From the NCBI GenBank assembly GCA_964625865.1, contig CAZVEV010000331.1, positions 1-6,127 of the forward strand: 6,127 nucleotides of DNA. The letters are read 5' to 3'. Position numbers and translations under genes: made by a program. This document shows, piece by piece, positions 5,433-6,127 of this stretch. The notes below the pieces were generated by a model. That model ran no database searches, was not told where the DNA came from, and was given only the letters and a program-made list of their open reading frames with translations. This DNA is from CAZVEV01 sp964625865. Lineage in GTDB: Bacteria; Planctomycetota; Phycisphaerae; SM23-33. Each line of letters opens with the position of its first letter. Within the stretch, counting starts at the first letter, position 1.

Positions 5433-6127
5433 AGGGCAAAAAGCCTTGTCGGTCGGCCACCTTTGTCGCTGGCGGGAACATGCTCCCATAGCCCGAATCC
5501 GGACTGGACCAAGTCTTCCAGAGCCGCCTCGGCGGCTTCGCTGGTGGAGTGGGCCCTGGAGCCGCGCTGCAGGTCTCGGACGGTAATCTTGCCGCCTTTG
5601 CGCATGATTCGCTCAACCAATTCCCTCCTGTCGCGGTCTTCTTCATCCTCGTTGAGGATGCTATAGATCCGCTCGGTCTCCCGGCCGAACCATCGGGACA
5701 ACGCTACGCCGGCGGCGATGCTCTGTTCGTCGAGTGCGTCGGCATTACTGACCTCGCCCGAGGCCCAGCGAACCAGGTGGATGACCAGCGCCAGCCGGGC
5801 CGCGTAACCTTCCAGCTTGGACCAGGCTGCCGACAGATCGCCGGACAGTTCGACTTGTTCATCCGCGTGTTCGTTGTAGAACCGAATCCATGCGGCCTTG
5901 GCCGATGGTGACAGTCGGACGATGCCCGGCTCGGGGTCGCCGTCAGGTCCTTCGGCGGGTTCCAAGTCGAACAACTGGTCAAACACAGCCGCAATGGCCT
6001 GTTCGATTGACGGGTCGATCTCTGCTTCGGTCCATCGCTTGACGCGGCGGGGTGGGTTGGCCAGCAGCATCCGGGCGGCCAGGCCGTTCTCAAAGTAGGC
6101 CCGGCCCAATGCCCGTTGCAGCGTGGC
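5384..6127 (-). CDS. DUF3987-type mobile-element protein, C-terminal part (5' end outside window)
   Basis: The frame is open from the right edge (first full codon 6125-6127) to the TGA at 5384-5386, showing 247 residues. The TTG at 6109 is an internal Leu, not a start. Fragment residues about 14-36 (GLAARMLLANPPRR, KRWTEAEID) and a helical KLEGYAARLALVIHLVRWASGE segment are typical of the C-terminal part of DUF3987 proteins, which often accompany integrases and primase-like domains on plasmids and islands. The ATPase-like N-terminal part is not visible. Residues about 164-233 look like a winged-helix domain (ELVERIMRKGGKITVRDLQR, then a helical AAEAALEDLVQSG and a GGRPTRLFAL wing), suggesting nucleic-acid binding. 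The family's biochemical role is not settled; a replication function is inference. The gene lies 145 bp upstream of the integrase, and its 3' end is part of the long inverted repeat. Confidence 0.8.
   Translation of the reverse strand, partial: ATLQRALGRAYFENGLAARMLLANPPRRVKRWTEAEIDPSIEQAIAAVFDQLFDLEPAEGPDGDPEPGIVRLSPSAKAAWIRFYNEHADEQVELSGDLSAAWSKLEGYAARLALVIHLVRWASGEVSNADALDEQSIAAGVALSRWFGRETERIYSILNEDEEDRDRRELVERIMRKGGKITVRDLQRGSRAHSTSEAAEAALEDLVQSGFGLWEHVPASDKGGRPTRLFALVDSADVDKTSQTSRN
5428..5451. repeat. Second hairpin inside the DUF3987 coding end
   Basis: CGACAAGG (5428-5435) and CCTTGTCG (5444-5451) are perfect 8-bp arms around the 8-nt loop GCAAAAAG. On the minus strand it lies within the codons for the C-terminal RLFALVD. 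Its left arm shares 5428-5432 with the outer stem of the longer inverted repeat, so the two structures compete. It could be a coincidence of coding sequence. Confidence 0.5.

Larger units (their letters stand above)
3695..6127. mobile_element. One end of a putative integrative element
   Basis: A complete tyrosine integrase and a DUF3987-type protein lie head-to-tail on the minus strand, opposite to the two metabolic genes on the left. An integrase as the last gene usually marks an element terminus, so the left boundary is probably in 3695-3870. The exact end, the attachment core and the far end cannot be placed because no second att copy is in the window. No tRNA gene is visible at the presumed junction. 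Confidence 0.5.

Noticed and set aside
5302..5646. 114-codon minus-strand frame overlapping the DUF3987 end and the spacer
   Set aside because: It overlaps the DUF3987 winged-helix coding region in another frame; its GFVNVNSAN portion merely mirrors the inverted-repeat arm.

Overview
The window looks like a moderately GC-rich bacterial chromosome, most likely from the Planctomycetota, possibly a Phycisphaerae-like lineage. Three things suggest this: a di-haem protein related to the hydrazine synthase alpha subunit, a Tat-exported Cys-type sulfatase, and a tyrosine integrase with a Lys/Arg-rich insert of the kind I associate with planctomycetal integrases. The phylum call is inference; no rRNA, tRNA or marker gene is present.

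Left half (about 1-3694, plus strand): the 3' part of an HzsA-related beta-propeller/cytochrome c protein runs in from the left edge and ends at 2174. A 161-bp gap follows, then a complete arylsulfatase-type gene (2336-3694) with a twin-arginine signal and all the expected active-site residues. Both products are expected outside the cytoplasm. Nothing in the sequence proves that they are co-transcribed or share a substrate.

Right half (about 3695-6127, minus strand): this looks like one end of an integrative element. The C-terminal part of a DUF3987-type replication/primase-associated protein enters from the right edge and stops at 5384. It is followed by a 145-bp spacer and a complete tyrosine recombinase (5238 down to 3871) that converges on the sulfatase. 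The 176-bp gap between sulfatase and integrase holds several small dyads and is where I would look for the element end (att site).

The most interesting unexplained structure is a long inverted repeat at 5355-5432 that straddles the DUF3987 stop codon. It has a perfect 15-bp core and an outer extension whose non-Watson-Crick positions are mostly G.U wobbles on the plus strand only. This hints at a structured RNA antisense to the mobile-element genes, or a folded single-stranded DNA site. A second hairpin (5428-5451) overlaps its outer stem, so the two could be alternative folds. No CRISPR array, tRNA, rRNA or insertion sequence was seen.
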